DNA of 10,638 nt from CAZPZZ01 sp964591245. GTDB lineage: Bacteria; Acidobacteriota; Vicinamibacteria; Vicinamibacterales; UBA8438. Every line of letters begins with the position of its first letter. Within the stretch, counting starts at the first letter, position 1. The position numbers and the translations under genes were made by a program. This document shows positions 1 through 7,005 of this stretch, in pieces. The notes beneath the pieces were generated by a model, which searched no databases, had not been told where the DNA came from, and worked only from the letters and a program-made list of their open reading frames with translations. The stretch covers positions 1 through 10,638 of the forward strand of contig CAZPZZ010000141.1 in NCBI GenBank assembly GCA_964591245.1, read 5' to 3'.

Positions 1-54
1 AGCACTTCTTGCTCGAAAGAACCAAACTGCGGCCATGCTCGCGGGAGAAGATCT

Positions 55-507
55 ATGAGACAACATCGCGTGCCGATTCGAGAAATCGCACTGTGGGGAA
101 TTGCCGTCGCTGTCATCGTATGGATCGGCGCCGGCGTGCAGGGTGCCGCGGCGCAACGCACGGGCGGCCTGGCCGACTTCTTCACCGGGCCGCCGCCGAC
201 GGTGATCGACAGCGAGGAGGTCCGGAAAGCACGCGTCCGGCTGACCTCAGGCGCACGGGCGCATTGGCACAGTCACGGCTGGGGCCAGCTGCTCTTACCC
301 GAAGAGGGCCGCGGACGGTTTCAAATTCAAGGCGAGCCGCTGCGGGAACTACTGCCTGGTGAACCCGTATTCACTGCGGGTGGTGTCATGCATTGGCACG
401 GAGCGGCGCCCGACGAGTCGCTAGTCATGCTCGCCATGCAGGGCGGCGGCGCAGAGTGGGGAGACCCGGTCAGCGACGAGGAATATCTCGCTGAGCCCGT
501 ACGCTAA
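55..507 (+). CDS. Exported/membrane-anchored cupin, hydroxynitrile-lyase-like
   Basis: A 150-residue single-domain cupin. Residues 10-33 form a hydrophobic segment ending in an Ala-Ala-Ala-Gln cleavage-like site, so the protein is probably exported or tethered to the inner membrane. The cupin core spans about 58-130. The first motif WHSHGWGQ offers H72, H74 and Q78, and the second motif HWHGAAP offers H113 and H115. The pattern matches the small manganese cupins related to (R)-selective hydroxynitrile lyase of Granulicella, where two His, one Gln and one His bind the metal. The C-terminal stretch EWGDPVSDEEY also resembles that family. Those relatives are usually cytoplasmic and lack a leader, so the N-terminal segment is unusual. 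The start is well supported by GGGAG at 43-47, seven bases before ATG. The natural substrate is unknown; many such cupins are annotated only as cupin or carboxymuconolactone-decarboxylase-associated. The fold is secure, the specific activity is not. Confidence 0.88.
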   Translation: MRQHRVPIREIALWGIAVAVIVWIGAGVQGAAAQRTGGLADFFTGPPPTVIDSEEVRKARVRLTSGARAHWHSHGWGQLLLPEEGRGRFQIQGEPLRELLPGEPVFTAGGVMHWHGAAPDESLVMLAMQGGGAEWGDPVSDEEYLAEPVR

Positions 508-539
508 CTAGTCCGCAGACACGGAAGCGGCGCAAGGGC

Positions 540-563
540 GCCCGGGAGGCAAAGCTCCTGGGC
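540..563. terminator. Hairpin between convergent genes
   Basis: A nine-pair stem (540-548 with 555-563, including one G-U pair) closes a six-base loop. It lies 32 bases after the cupin stop and before the convergent NTF2-like gene, where it could end transcription of the cupin gene. No U-run follows, so intrinsic termination is uncertain. Confidence 0.4.
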
Positions 564-602
564 TACCTAACCGCGCGGACGAGGCCATTCGTGCCCCTGA
601 CG

Positions 603-968
603 TTACGGCGTGGCGTTCCAGATGTCCCGGTGCATCTGCCAGCCGGTTTCACCACGGGTCCACATCTCGATGTATTTCCCCGTGTGCGGTTGCGCGCCCT
701 CGACCTCCAGCCGGTACGTGCCAATCACGTTCGCGAGATCTCCACCCACGAAGATCTCGCGGATCTCCAGGTCCGCCGCGGTCACACTGCCCGCAAAATC
801 ACCCCAGAATCCGGCAATCGCCTCCAGGCCCTCGATAGGCTCCGCATCAGGGGGCAGCAGCACCGCGTCGGCGGTGTAGACCGCAGCAATCCCCGCGCCG
901 TCTTTGGCGTTGAAGGCGTGTACCCAGTTTGCACTCGCGGCACGGATTTGATCGGCATCCGATGACAT
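603..968 (-). CDS. SnoaL/DUF4440-like NTF2-fold protein
   Basis: A 121-residue protein with the NTF2-like cone fold pattern. The N-terminal helix carries ASANWVHAFNAKDGAGIAAVY (about 11-31, the usual W-x-x-A-F-N-x-x-D segment). It is followed by a TADAVLLPPDAEPIEG strand and turn, the FWGDFA helix, and three C-terminal strands ending in GWQMHRDIWN. This is typical of DUF4440/SgcJ-type proteins, which include small-molecule isomerases and many non-enzymatic ligand-binding members. No signal peptide is present, so it is probably cytoplasmic. The start at 968 is chosen because a strong GAGGAGG lies at 975-981, six bases upstream. An in-frame ATG at 974 abuts that site too closely, and the longer frame reaching back to 1187 reads as unrelated low-quality sequence. 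Substrate and role are not deducible. Confidence 0.85.
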   Translation of the reverse strand: MSSDADQIRAASANWVHAFNAKDGAGIAAVYTADAVLLPPDAEPIEGLEAIAGFWGDFAGSVTAADLEIREIFVGGDLANVIGTYRLEVEGAQPHTGKYIEMWTRGETGWQMHRDIWNATP

Positions 969-1254
969 GATCATCCTCCTCGGTTCATGGTTTGTTCGGT
1001 GAACGGTTTCACTCTTCGTCGTCCGGCAGAGGCCAGCCCACCGTATCGTGGTTCCGCCCGGGCCTCGCATCGCTCCCGGATGCTCACTGTCGAGTTGCCC
1101 TCCACTCGTGGCTACCCTCCGCCCCAGGACCAAACCGACGTGGCACCCAGTTGCACAAGGTAATCCGCCAGCTGACACAGCGTTCACGTGATCCTAGTGC
1201 TGCCGGAAGTGACGTGCAATGCGAAGGATTAACGGGGAGGCGAGGAACCGGAGA
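969..1254. other. Intergenic region, no gene seen
   Basis: This is 286 bases between two minus-strand genes. It holds the ribosome binding site of the NTF2-like gene (975-981) and presumably that gene's promoter. The open frames here lack similarity to anything recognisable and have no good ribosome sites. No clear promoter pair or strong hairpin was found. Confidence 0.5.
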
Positions 1255-1749
1255 TCACGTACCGCCGCGTTGAATCTCGTCGATCACCTCGCCGTCGGTA
1301 GGGAACATAAGTTCCGGGATCTCGTTAAATGCACAAAACCTGACTTCGAGGAGATCACCGCCAGACCGAAGTCGTCCAGAGACCCGATGCCCCCTGAACC
1401 ACACCCCAACCGTCTGATACTCGAGATCGTGAAAGTTGGATTTCACGGCATACACACCATCAAGACCAACCGTCAGACCGGTCTCCTCCGCCATTTCACG
1501 GGTCGCGGCCACTGCTACCGTCTCGTCAAACTCGACATGCCCGCACGGAATACACCACCCGCCACTGCGCCGCCGGCCCAGTAACACGCGGCCGTGTTCA
1601 ATCAACAACACCGCCACTCCAACCGTGGGATTGCGGTACTGAATCCACCCACAACTCGAACACCGACGTCGAACCACGCCATCGCTCGAATACGCCGTCA
1701 AGTTCGAGGCGCAATGCGGACAATACGTAAAGGTCGATGAGAAAGACAT
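1255..1749 (-). CDS. Nudix hydrolase with N-terminal zinc ribbon
   Basis: A 164-residue cytoplasmic hydrolase of nucleoside-diphosphate-linked compounds. Residues 10-33 form a zinc ribbon with pairs C10/C13 and C30/C33. The Nudix box at 70-92 fits the consensus exactly: G70, E76, R84-E85, E88-E89, G91 and L92, which bind the catalytic divalent metal. The ribbon directly before the Nudix domain resembles NudC-type NADH pyrophosphatases. The SQPWPFPxS signature found after the Nudix box in NudC is absent and the protein is far shorter, so ADP-ribose, nucleotide-sugar or other substrates are equally possible. The start at 1749 (ATG) has GGAG 12 bases upstream. A GTG at 1779 would add ten residues and cannot be excluded. 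The gene lies 98 bases downstream of the large outer-membrane gene on the same strand and could be co-transcribed, though no functional link is obvious. Confidence 0.92.
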   Translation of the reverse strand: MSFSSTFTYCPHCASNLTAYSSDGVVRRRCSSCGWIQYRNPTVGVAVLLIEHGRVLLGRRRSGGWCIPCGHVEFDETVAVAATREMAEETGLTVGLDGVYAVKSNFHDLEYQTVGVWFRGHRVSGRLRSGGDLLEVRFCAFNEIPELMFPTDGEVIDEIQRGGT

Positions 1750-1847
1750 GGTCGACACTGTCTCCGGGAACACGTGCACTCAACGCCGGAACACGCCCCT
1801 TCCATCCATCTCCACAGCAATCACGACCACATCCTCACCCCTTGATC

Positions 1848-4670
1848 TCAATACCGGAACAGGTACTGCAGCTTCATGAACACCGCCCGGTTTGTCCGTC
1901 GAAACGACTTCGATGGATGAAACTCATCGTCCAGTAAACCTGGAATAAGGTCTTCTTGCCGGTAATGATCATCATAGCCAGCATAGAAGATGGTCAGCGC
2001 ATTGATGCGATAGTTCAGAAGCACATTCACCCCGACCTTGCGAGTGAAGGAGTTGTATTGGGTGATATTGCGTACGAGCATGCGATTCGTAAACGTGAAC
2101 GTACTGAATGCCCTCAGGATCTTGACGTTGAACACTTCCTGGGAGCCGGCACGAATGTCCGTAAATCGACTCGTGTCCAGATCTACTTGCGATGTCAACC
2201 TTGGGCTGGGACGCACGATCGTTGAGAGGCCCAGCTGCACCGCCCTTCCAAGATATGGATTCTCTGGATCAAAATAGATTTCGTCACCAGTGGCGACCTT
2301 TCCGCGCAACGTAAATAGTCGACTGGTGCTGGTACTCGCTGACGCGGTGTATGTGGTCTTGTCAAAATTCACCCCACCAAACCGTTCGAGCGCCTGGCTG
2401 ACCCCAGCGTCTGCACTGATGTTGTTCGCAAAGGCGAAATTGACCCCACCCTCCACTACTTCGTCTACGCGGATGCCGTCGTAATTGAAGTTCAGCTGGT
2501 AGCTTCCCGACGGCCCCCAGTTGATGAGCCAGTGCTGGGGCCACCAACGATAGGTAATTCTGGAAGAACTCCTTTGCTCGTTCACTCGACGAACGAATCC
2601 AACATCGGTCCTGAAATCAGGATCAGTGCGGCCAAAAAACGTATTTGCGGATAAATTGCGACCGGTGCGCGTCAACAAGAGCCCGAGAACCGGTCCACTA
2701 CGCTCCTGCCCCTCCTCGTCGCGATGTTGGGATTGAGCCGCAACAAAATAGAAACGACTGGCGCGGCTCAGCCGGAACTGCGCATCAATCACCCCTACAC
2801 GGCTATAACTACCCAGAAATTCTCGATCGGTGAACGTCGCGCCAATCTGAGATTCAGTATAGAGGTCATAACGGGCCCGCCCGATGGTAACTTTCGCGTT
2901 CTGGCCAAATGCGGGATCGGATGGGTCATCACGTTTCCCGGCGGCGGCGTCGTCTGCCACGAGCACGCCTAACGTTGTCCGCCCGACCTTGCCCGTCAAC
3001 TTGCCGCCGAACGTGGGGTCAACGATTGTTCGCGTGTGGACAAAATTGATCGGCGACGTGAACTGAAAAATTTCCGCACCTTCGAGAAAGAACGGACGGA
3101 GTTCGGGATAGAACAACGGGAATCGCTGATTCACGTCGATCTGGGGACGGTCTGACTCGATCTGGGAAAAATCGGGATTGATCGTGAAATCGGCGGTGAC
3201 ATTGGACGTCACGCCATACTTGACGTTGACACCCGCCTCCGGTGTCGTCTCCGTCACGAAGTCGCCAGTCGCGTCGAGCGTGCCGGCCCGGACCGTCGTC
3301 ACCGTCGGCAATATTTCAAGGTTCCGACTGGTCGACAGGTCGGTCATGCCTTCAAGCACTCCCATCTGCGACATGAAGGTTTGTATATCTCGTGACATCG
3401 GAGCCCAGACGACGTTTTCCGCGTTCTTCGCCTTGATCTCTCGCACCACCTGAAAGCCCCACCGATGTTCGACACCGGGGGGTTGCTGGGGGTAGCGAAG
3501 GCTCTTGAAGGGAATGGCCATTTCCGCCGTGTAGCCATCATGGACGATCTGCGCACCACTGTAGAAAAGGGTGTCCCACGATCGATCGGCGGATGGGATC
3601 GGGTTTCTCCCTCCCCCTTGCCTTCCGGCATTGATAATCCCATCACCCTGGACGTTGTAGCCATTCACGTCAAAATCGTAGGCCCGTTGTTGGTCCATGA
3701 AGGGATCGAAATAGACCGTCATGAGGTCATCAAGGTAGGCGGTATCGCGGTCGACCCGGTTTGCCCGCATGATGGCCGGGTTGGCATAGTGCAGGTAGAA
3801 TCCGAAATAGAGATTGTCGCGGTCGTAGGCCAGGTAGATCTCCGTCTCCTCCGTGGCAGGAGCCCCGTCAAGTGGCGCCTGTTGGACAAACGTACTGAGC
3901 ATGGTGGCCGTGCGCCAGACCTCATCATCCAGGCGACCGTCGATGGTAGGTGGCACGTCGGTTCGCATCGGCCGGACCCGCGGCCGCCCTTGCAGGATAC
4001 CTACCGAATCATCTGCAACGCCAACCAGCGCATCGTCGGTCCGCTCGCGATCCGGCCCCGCAGACACTGCCGAGCGCTGCTCCGGCGACAGGCTCCGTTG
4101 GGAAGTCGTCGATGGCGCAATGATTGATTCGCTTGGCGGCATCGCGGCGTCGACAACCGCAGGCTCTGTCGCGGGAACGTCATCTCTCGAAGCGGTGGAC
4201 GGCTCGGCTGACCCAGCCAATACGTCGCCAGAAAACAATTCAGCAATAACCCCATCCTGTAGCGCAAAGATGTCGTCAATTGCCCCGTCCACGACCACAC
4301 TTTCCACCGTGGTTGCCGTCCGCACGTCAATCAACTGGGCCGTGACACGCACGTCCGGCCCCCGGCGCTGAAATGTCCCCGCCACAAACCAGTCAGCGCC
4401 GAGATTTCGCCCATGGCGCTGACGCATTTCGACGGTTCTCTCGGCAGATCGATTCGCAACCGTGATGACGGTTCGCAGTCCAGACTGCTCCACATGTGCG
4501 CGTATGGTCTCTGCAAGACCGCGCGTGAGCCAGTCGTCATCCGCACGCACAGATAGATTGGCAAATGGTTCGATCGCGACAAGTGGTCGAATGGATTGCC
4601 CCTCTGCAGACGCAGCGGTTGCAAAACCGGCACACAGTCCGATGATCACCCTGGCAAGTAATCGATGCAT
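1848..4670 (-). CDS. Outer-membrane protein: FlgO/TolB-like + CBM9-like + DUF5916 barrel
   Basis: A 940-residue exported protein. Residues 1-23 form a signal peptide ending in an alanine-rich stretch. Residues about 28-147 resemble the FlgO/TolB-N-like domain, with a VAIEPFANLS strand and the WLTRGLAETIRAHVEQSG helix, seen in periplasmic and adenylate-cyclase-associated proteins. A Ser/Pro/Ala-rich linker runs from 148 to about 230. A CBM9-like beta-sandwich (about 232-425) follows, with PPTIDGRLDDEVW, a DDLMTVYFDPF strand and WGFQVVREI. The DUF5916 barrel fills about 445-940, with the typical NPDFSQIESDRPQID (498-512) and RPFFLEGAEIF (about 525-535) motifs and a terminal YLFRY resembling a beta-barrel assembly signal. 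DUF5916 proteins are common uncharacterised barrels, sometimes suggested to act in carbohydrate or peptide uptake. The fused FlgO-like module is not part of the usual architecture. The start at 4670 places the signal peptide at the N-terminus; the frame runs 26 codons further to 4748 but that part does not look like protein. Confidence 0.9.
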   Translation of the reverse strand: MHRLLARVIIGLCAGFATAASAEGQSIRPLVAIEPFANLSVRADDDWLTRGLAETIRAHVEQSGLRTVITVANRSAERTVEMRQRHGRNLGADWFVAGTFQRRGPDVRVTAQLIDVRTATTVESVVVDGAIDDIFALQDGVIAELFSGDVLAGSAEPSTASRDDVPATEPAVVDAAMPPSESIIAPSTTSQRSLSPEQRSAVSAGPDRERTDDALVGVADDSVGILQGRPRVRPMRTDVPPTIDGRLDDEVWRTATMLSTFVQQAPLDGAPATEETEIYLAYDRDNLYFGFYLHYANPAIMRANRVDRDTAYLDDLMTVYFDPFMDQQRAYDFDVNGYNVQGDGIINAGRQGGGRNPIPSADRSWDTLFYSGAQIVHDGYTAEMAIPFKSLRYPQQPPGVEHRWGFQVVREIKAKNAENVVWAPMSRDIQTFMSQMGVLEGMTDLSTSRNLEILPTVTTVRAGTLDATGDFVTETTPEAGVNVKYGVTSNVTADFTINPDFSQIESDRPQIDVNQRFPLFYPELRPFFLEGAEIFQFTSPINFVHTRTIVDPTFGGKLTGKVGRTTLGVLVADDAAAGKRDDPSDPAFGQNAKVTIGRARYDLYTESQIGATFTDREFLGSYSRVGVIDAQFRLSRASRFYFVAAQSQHRDEEGQERSGPVLGLLLTRTGRNLSANTFFGRTDPDFRTDVGFVRRVNEQRSSSRITYRWWPQHWLINWGPSGSYQLNFNYDGIRVDEVVEGGVNFAFANNISADAGVSQALERFGGVNFDKTTYTASASTSTSRLFTLRGKVATGDEIYFDPENPYLGRAVQLGLSTIVRPSPRLTSQVDLDTSRFTDIRAGSQEVFNVKILRAFSTFTFTNRMLVRNITQYNSFTRKVGVNVLLNYRINALTIFYAGYDDHYRQEDLIPGLLDDEFHPSKSFRRTNRAVFMKLQYLFRY

Positions 4671-4913
4671 CAACTCGTGACAGAACGGGAGGGAAACGGA
4701 TCGAAGTGACGCAGGAACTCCCGGAGGCCTACAGCGTCCACTGCACAATTACCAGCGGCACTGTGCTCCCGCTATTGTACAGGTATGCCCCCCGGAGGAC
4801 GCACGACCGTGCGTGTCCGCAGCGACACGGGAACAGTCTGTGGCCGACGCAGCTCGCGAAGTGCGATGATGACTTACCGTGCTCTCACGAAGCGCACGGA
4901 GAGAGGAGCAACC
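4671..4913. other. Divergent intergenic region
   Basis: This is 243 bases separating the outer-membrane gene (leftward) from the DUF1330 gene (rightward), so promoters for both should lie here. A TACAAT on the minus strand (4774-4779) could be a -10 element, but I find no matching -35 at normal spacing. No convincing gene is present. Confidence 0.4.
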
Positions 4914-5201
4914 ATGGCCGCATACGTCATCGCTGATGTCGACGTAACTGATCCGGCGACATTTCAAGAGTACGGCAAACAAGTACCTGCCACGGTCACA
5001 CGTTATGGTGGACGGTACCTCGCCAGAGGAGGCAAGGTCGAGAACATCGAAGGCAGCTGGGAGCCCAGTCGCCTCGTGATCATCGAATTCCCGAGCATGG
5101 AAGAGGCTCGGGCATGGTATCGCTCGGAAGAATACCGCGGGCCTCTGAAGTTGCGGCACGATTCCGCAAACACAAACGTCTTGTTTATTGAAGGGGTGTG
5201 A
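4914..5201 (+). CDS. DUF1330 family protein
   Basis: A 95-residue cytoplasmic protein matching DUF1330 over its whole length: YVIADVDVTDPATFQEYGK at the start, RYGGRYLARGG (30-40), the EGSWEPSRLVIIEFPS strand, and the AWYRSEEYRGPLKLR helix, with IEGV at the end. The family has a dimeric alpha+beta barrel (ferredoxin-like) fold and no agreed function; some relatives are stress- or metabolism-associated. The length is normal. The ATG at 4914 is chosen because GAGAGGAG ends five bases upstream and the family begins there; the frame is open to 4785 but that extension is not protein-like. The gene stands alone, divergent from the outer-membrane gene and convergent with the paralog operon. Confidence 0.93.
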   Translation: MAAYVIADVDVTDPATFQEYGKQVPATVTRYGGRYLARGGKVENIEGSWEPSRLVIIEFPSMEEARAWYRSEEYRGPLKLRHDSANTNVLFIEGV

Positions 5202-5439
5202 CCCAAGAGATCGCCAGGTCACGAAGCTCCCGATGAAGGGCCGAAACCGTTTCAGGCGGAAATGCCCTGTTTCAGGTCAAGCCAGCGCATCGTGTTCAGC
5301 GCCCCTCCCCTGCGCAGCGAACCCGCTCCACGCACCCAGACCTGACGGCGGGGCACCAAGGTGCCCCGCCGCATGACATCACAGCTCGACATTGCCGAAG
5401 TTCCCGGTCTTCTGGAAGATCGCAATTCCGATCGCTTCT
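5202..5439. other. Convergent intergenic region
   Basis: This is 238 bases between the DUF1330 gene and the end of the paralog operon. Besides the hairpin at 5346-5371 it contains two copies of GTTTCAGG (5249-5256 and 5269-5276) of unknown meaning. No gene is seen. Confidence 0.4.
5346..5371. terminator. Perfect GC-rich hairpin, likely bidirectional terminator
   Basis: A perfect 12-bp inverted repeat (CGGCGGGGCACC, then its complement GGTGCCCCGCCG) is separated by only two bases (AA). It sits between the convergent DUF1330 gene and the three-gene operon, a place that fits a shared terminator. Neither side has a U-run, so it could instead be a transcript-end stabiliser or a protein-binding dyad. 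Confidence 0.6.
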
Positions 5440-6159
5440 CTAGTTCGTTCTCCGATGAATCACGTGCGACACCCAAAACGATCCGACACTGCAACTTATG
5501 GCGTTCTGCTGATCTGGAGTCGCGGGGTTTTGCCGGATCCTGTCCAACGCGGTCCCGAAGTCCGCAGGACTCGGAAACAAGAAATTAAATGAAACACTTG
5601 AGTTTCTGGGAACTCTCGGCCCACCAAAAGTCCTGTTAAAGACCGCCCCAACGGCACCAAGGTTTTCACCGATCGTGCCGGCCAGAGTCACCGCGTCGGC
5701 AATCGAGGCACCATTCAACTCGCACAGCGTCGACGCGAACAAGGTCGCTTGCGGGAACTCATTCCCACGAGGCGGCGTCGCAAATGTAACGTTGCTAATA
5801 CGGACGGCTTCACTGCACGTCGCTACGTCAGAGAATCCCCGACCGTTTCTTCCACCCGGAAGGCGCCTGAATGCGCCCCGCTTCTCCACCATGTCCGCAT
5901 AACTTGAATAATAGAGTTCGAATACAAAGTCGTAATCCTCTTGAAACGGCCCAGCAACGGCAACTGCTTCTCTAATTCTCACGACTACAGGAGCAGTGGC
6001 CTCAGACCAATTGATGTTTCGCGCCGTTTCAACGACGTCCGCCATGCTGAACCCGTCATTCACACTACAGGCTCGCCCCCGCTGAATAGTCTGCGCACGC
6101 ACAGACGATGCACCGAGCGCCATGACTACAAACACGAGCACCGATAAACGCATCTTCAT
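5440..6159 (-). CDS. Secreted four-cysteine duplicated protein, paralog C (third in operon)
   Basis: A 239-residue protein of no family I can name. A signal peptide (1-22) ends near SVRAQ, so it is exported to the periplasm or beyond. It is homologous to the two genes upstream of it. Conserved cysteines are C31, C115, C146 and C223. C31 opens CSVNDGFSMADVVETA, and C146 opens CELNGASIADAVTLA; these two segments resemble each other, as do YDFVFELYYSSYADMVEKR (about 76-94) and the FNFLFPSPADFGTALDRIR stretch (about 191-209). The protein therefore looks like two repeats of about 110 residues. The strand-then-helix pattern suggests a pair of ferredoxin-like modules, but this is inference. The ATG at 6159 has GGGAGAAA about ten bases upstream. 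It begins 34 bases after paralog B, so translation within one mRNA is likely. Confidence 0.85.
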   Translation of the reverse strand: MKMRLSVLVFVVMALGASSVRAQTIQRGRACSVNDGFSMADVVETARNINWSEATAPVVVRIREAVAVAGPFQEDYDFVFELYYSSYADMVEKRGAFRRLPGGRNGRGFSDVATCSEAVRISNVTFATPPRGNEFPQATLFASTLCELNGASIADAVTLAGTIGENLGAVGAVFNRTFGGPRVPRNSSVSFNFLFPSPADFGTALDRIRQNPATPDQQNAISCSVGSFWVSHVIHRRTN

Positions 6160-6193
6160 AATAGATTTCTCCCAGGAGCAGGTTGACGGTCAG

Positions 6194-6919
6194 TTATTCG
6201 GGAAGAATTCGCGTCGTCGACCACAGGGATGGCCTGTCACAGGTAAAAACCCGTGAACCGTTGCGATTTCCCAGTTCTGCCCTGAACCCGTCGAGACGCA
6301 TATCCAATCGTTCGGTAAGTTCTTGCCGTGACGTACCGGCGATGGCGAGTATGAAATCCCAATTTCGGTTCAACGGGCCACCGAGACCTGGCGCGTACAT
6401 CTGAACCAGCGCATCACTACCAGCGTCCGCATAGTTCTGCGAAGCCGTCTGGATGCGATTAAATGCCGTGCCAAGCGAACCATTCGTCAACGTACAGAAG
6501 CTCTGCGTGATTGCGGTCGGGTTTGCAATAGAGCCCACTGGTGGGCGCACCGTGAACCGGCGAAGGACCTGCGCATTCCCGCAGGAAATGGGTAGTCGGC
6601 CTCGCGGATTTCCTTGCGCCACGCGTCGATTCGCCATCTCGGTGAAACTGGGGTAGAACATTGCGACCTGAAAGTCGAAATTCTCCCGATATTGCGCCGA
6701 GGTGTAGATAGGCCTTCTGAAGAGAATCGTATCGGGCGAATTCTCACTCCGCGGCAATGCGCTGGCTCGTTCGACAACATCACTGTAGGTAAACCCATCG
6801 TCGATGGTGCAATTGTTGACCCACGCCACCGTGGACCCGTCGTTTTCCTGGGCTTGTCCCAACGCGGCGAAACCCGCGCACAGCACCAGGACCGCAGGGA
6901 CGAACATGCTCTTTTTCAT
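6194..6919 (-). CDS. Secreted four-cysteine duplicated protein, paralog B (middle of operon)
   Basis: A 241-residue exported protein homologous to its two neighbours; function unknown. A signal peptide covers about 1-23 (cleavage-like GQAQ). Conserved cysteines are C37, C113, C142 and C227. The first half carries NCTIDDGFTYSDVVERA, FDFQVAMFYPSFTEMANRR (81-99) and C113. The second half carries FCTLTNGSLGTAFNRI, WDFILAIAGTSRQELTERL (187-205) and FTCDRPSLW near the end. The second opening segment is the most diverged of the trio: the acidic pair after the Gly/Asn is lost. The start at 6919 is preferred over 6940 because AAGGAGAAAG lies a normal distance upstream and the lysine-rich signal-peptide start follows. 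It lies 86 bases after paralog A. Confidence 0.85.
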   Translation of the reverse strand: MKKSMFVPAVLVLCAGFAALGQAQENDGSTVAWVNNCTIDDGFTYSDVVERASALPRSENSPDTILFRRPIYTSAQYRENFDFQVAMFYPSFTEMANRRVAQGNPRGRLPISCGNAQVLRRFTVRPPVGSIANPTAITQSFCTLTNGSLGTAFNRIQTASQNYADAGSDALVQMYAPGLGGPLNRNWDFILAIAGTSRQELTERLDMRLDGFRAELGNRNGSRVFTCDRPSLWSTTRILPE

Positions 6920-7005
6920 GGTGTCTTTCTCCTTGAACACTTTTCACGACTCTGTCTTCGTGGCAAGAACAACTCACTGCAGGGACCCGCTCTCTGAACG
7001 GCCCG

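Noticed and set aside
969..1187. N-terminal extension of the NTF2-like gene
   Set aside because: The frame is open, but the strong ribosome site at 975-981 and the fold both place the start at 968.
3465..4127. 220-codon open frame on the plus strand
   Set aside because: It is antisense to the large outer-membrane gene, whose protein is clearly conserved. The translation is rich in Arg, Pro and His with no recognisable domain and no ribosome site.
5249..5276. Two GTTTCAGG copies as a possible repeat array
   Set aside because: Only two eight-base copies are present, 20 bases apart, with no further units; not a CRISPR or other array.
5252..5494. 80-codon minus-strand frame overlapping the end of paralog C
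   Set aside because: It shows no similarity to the paralogs, spans the terminator hairpin and has no good ribosome site; most likely a shadow frame rather than a fourth copy.
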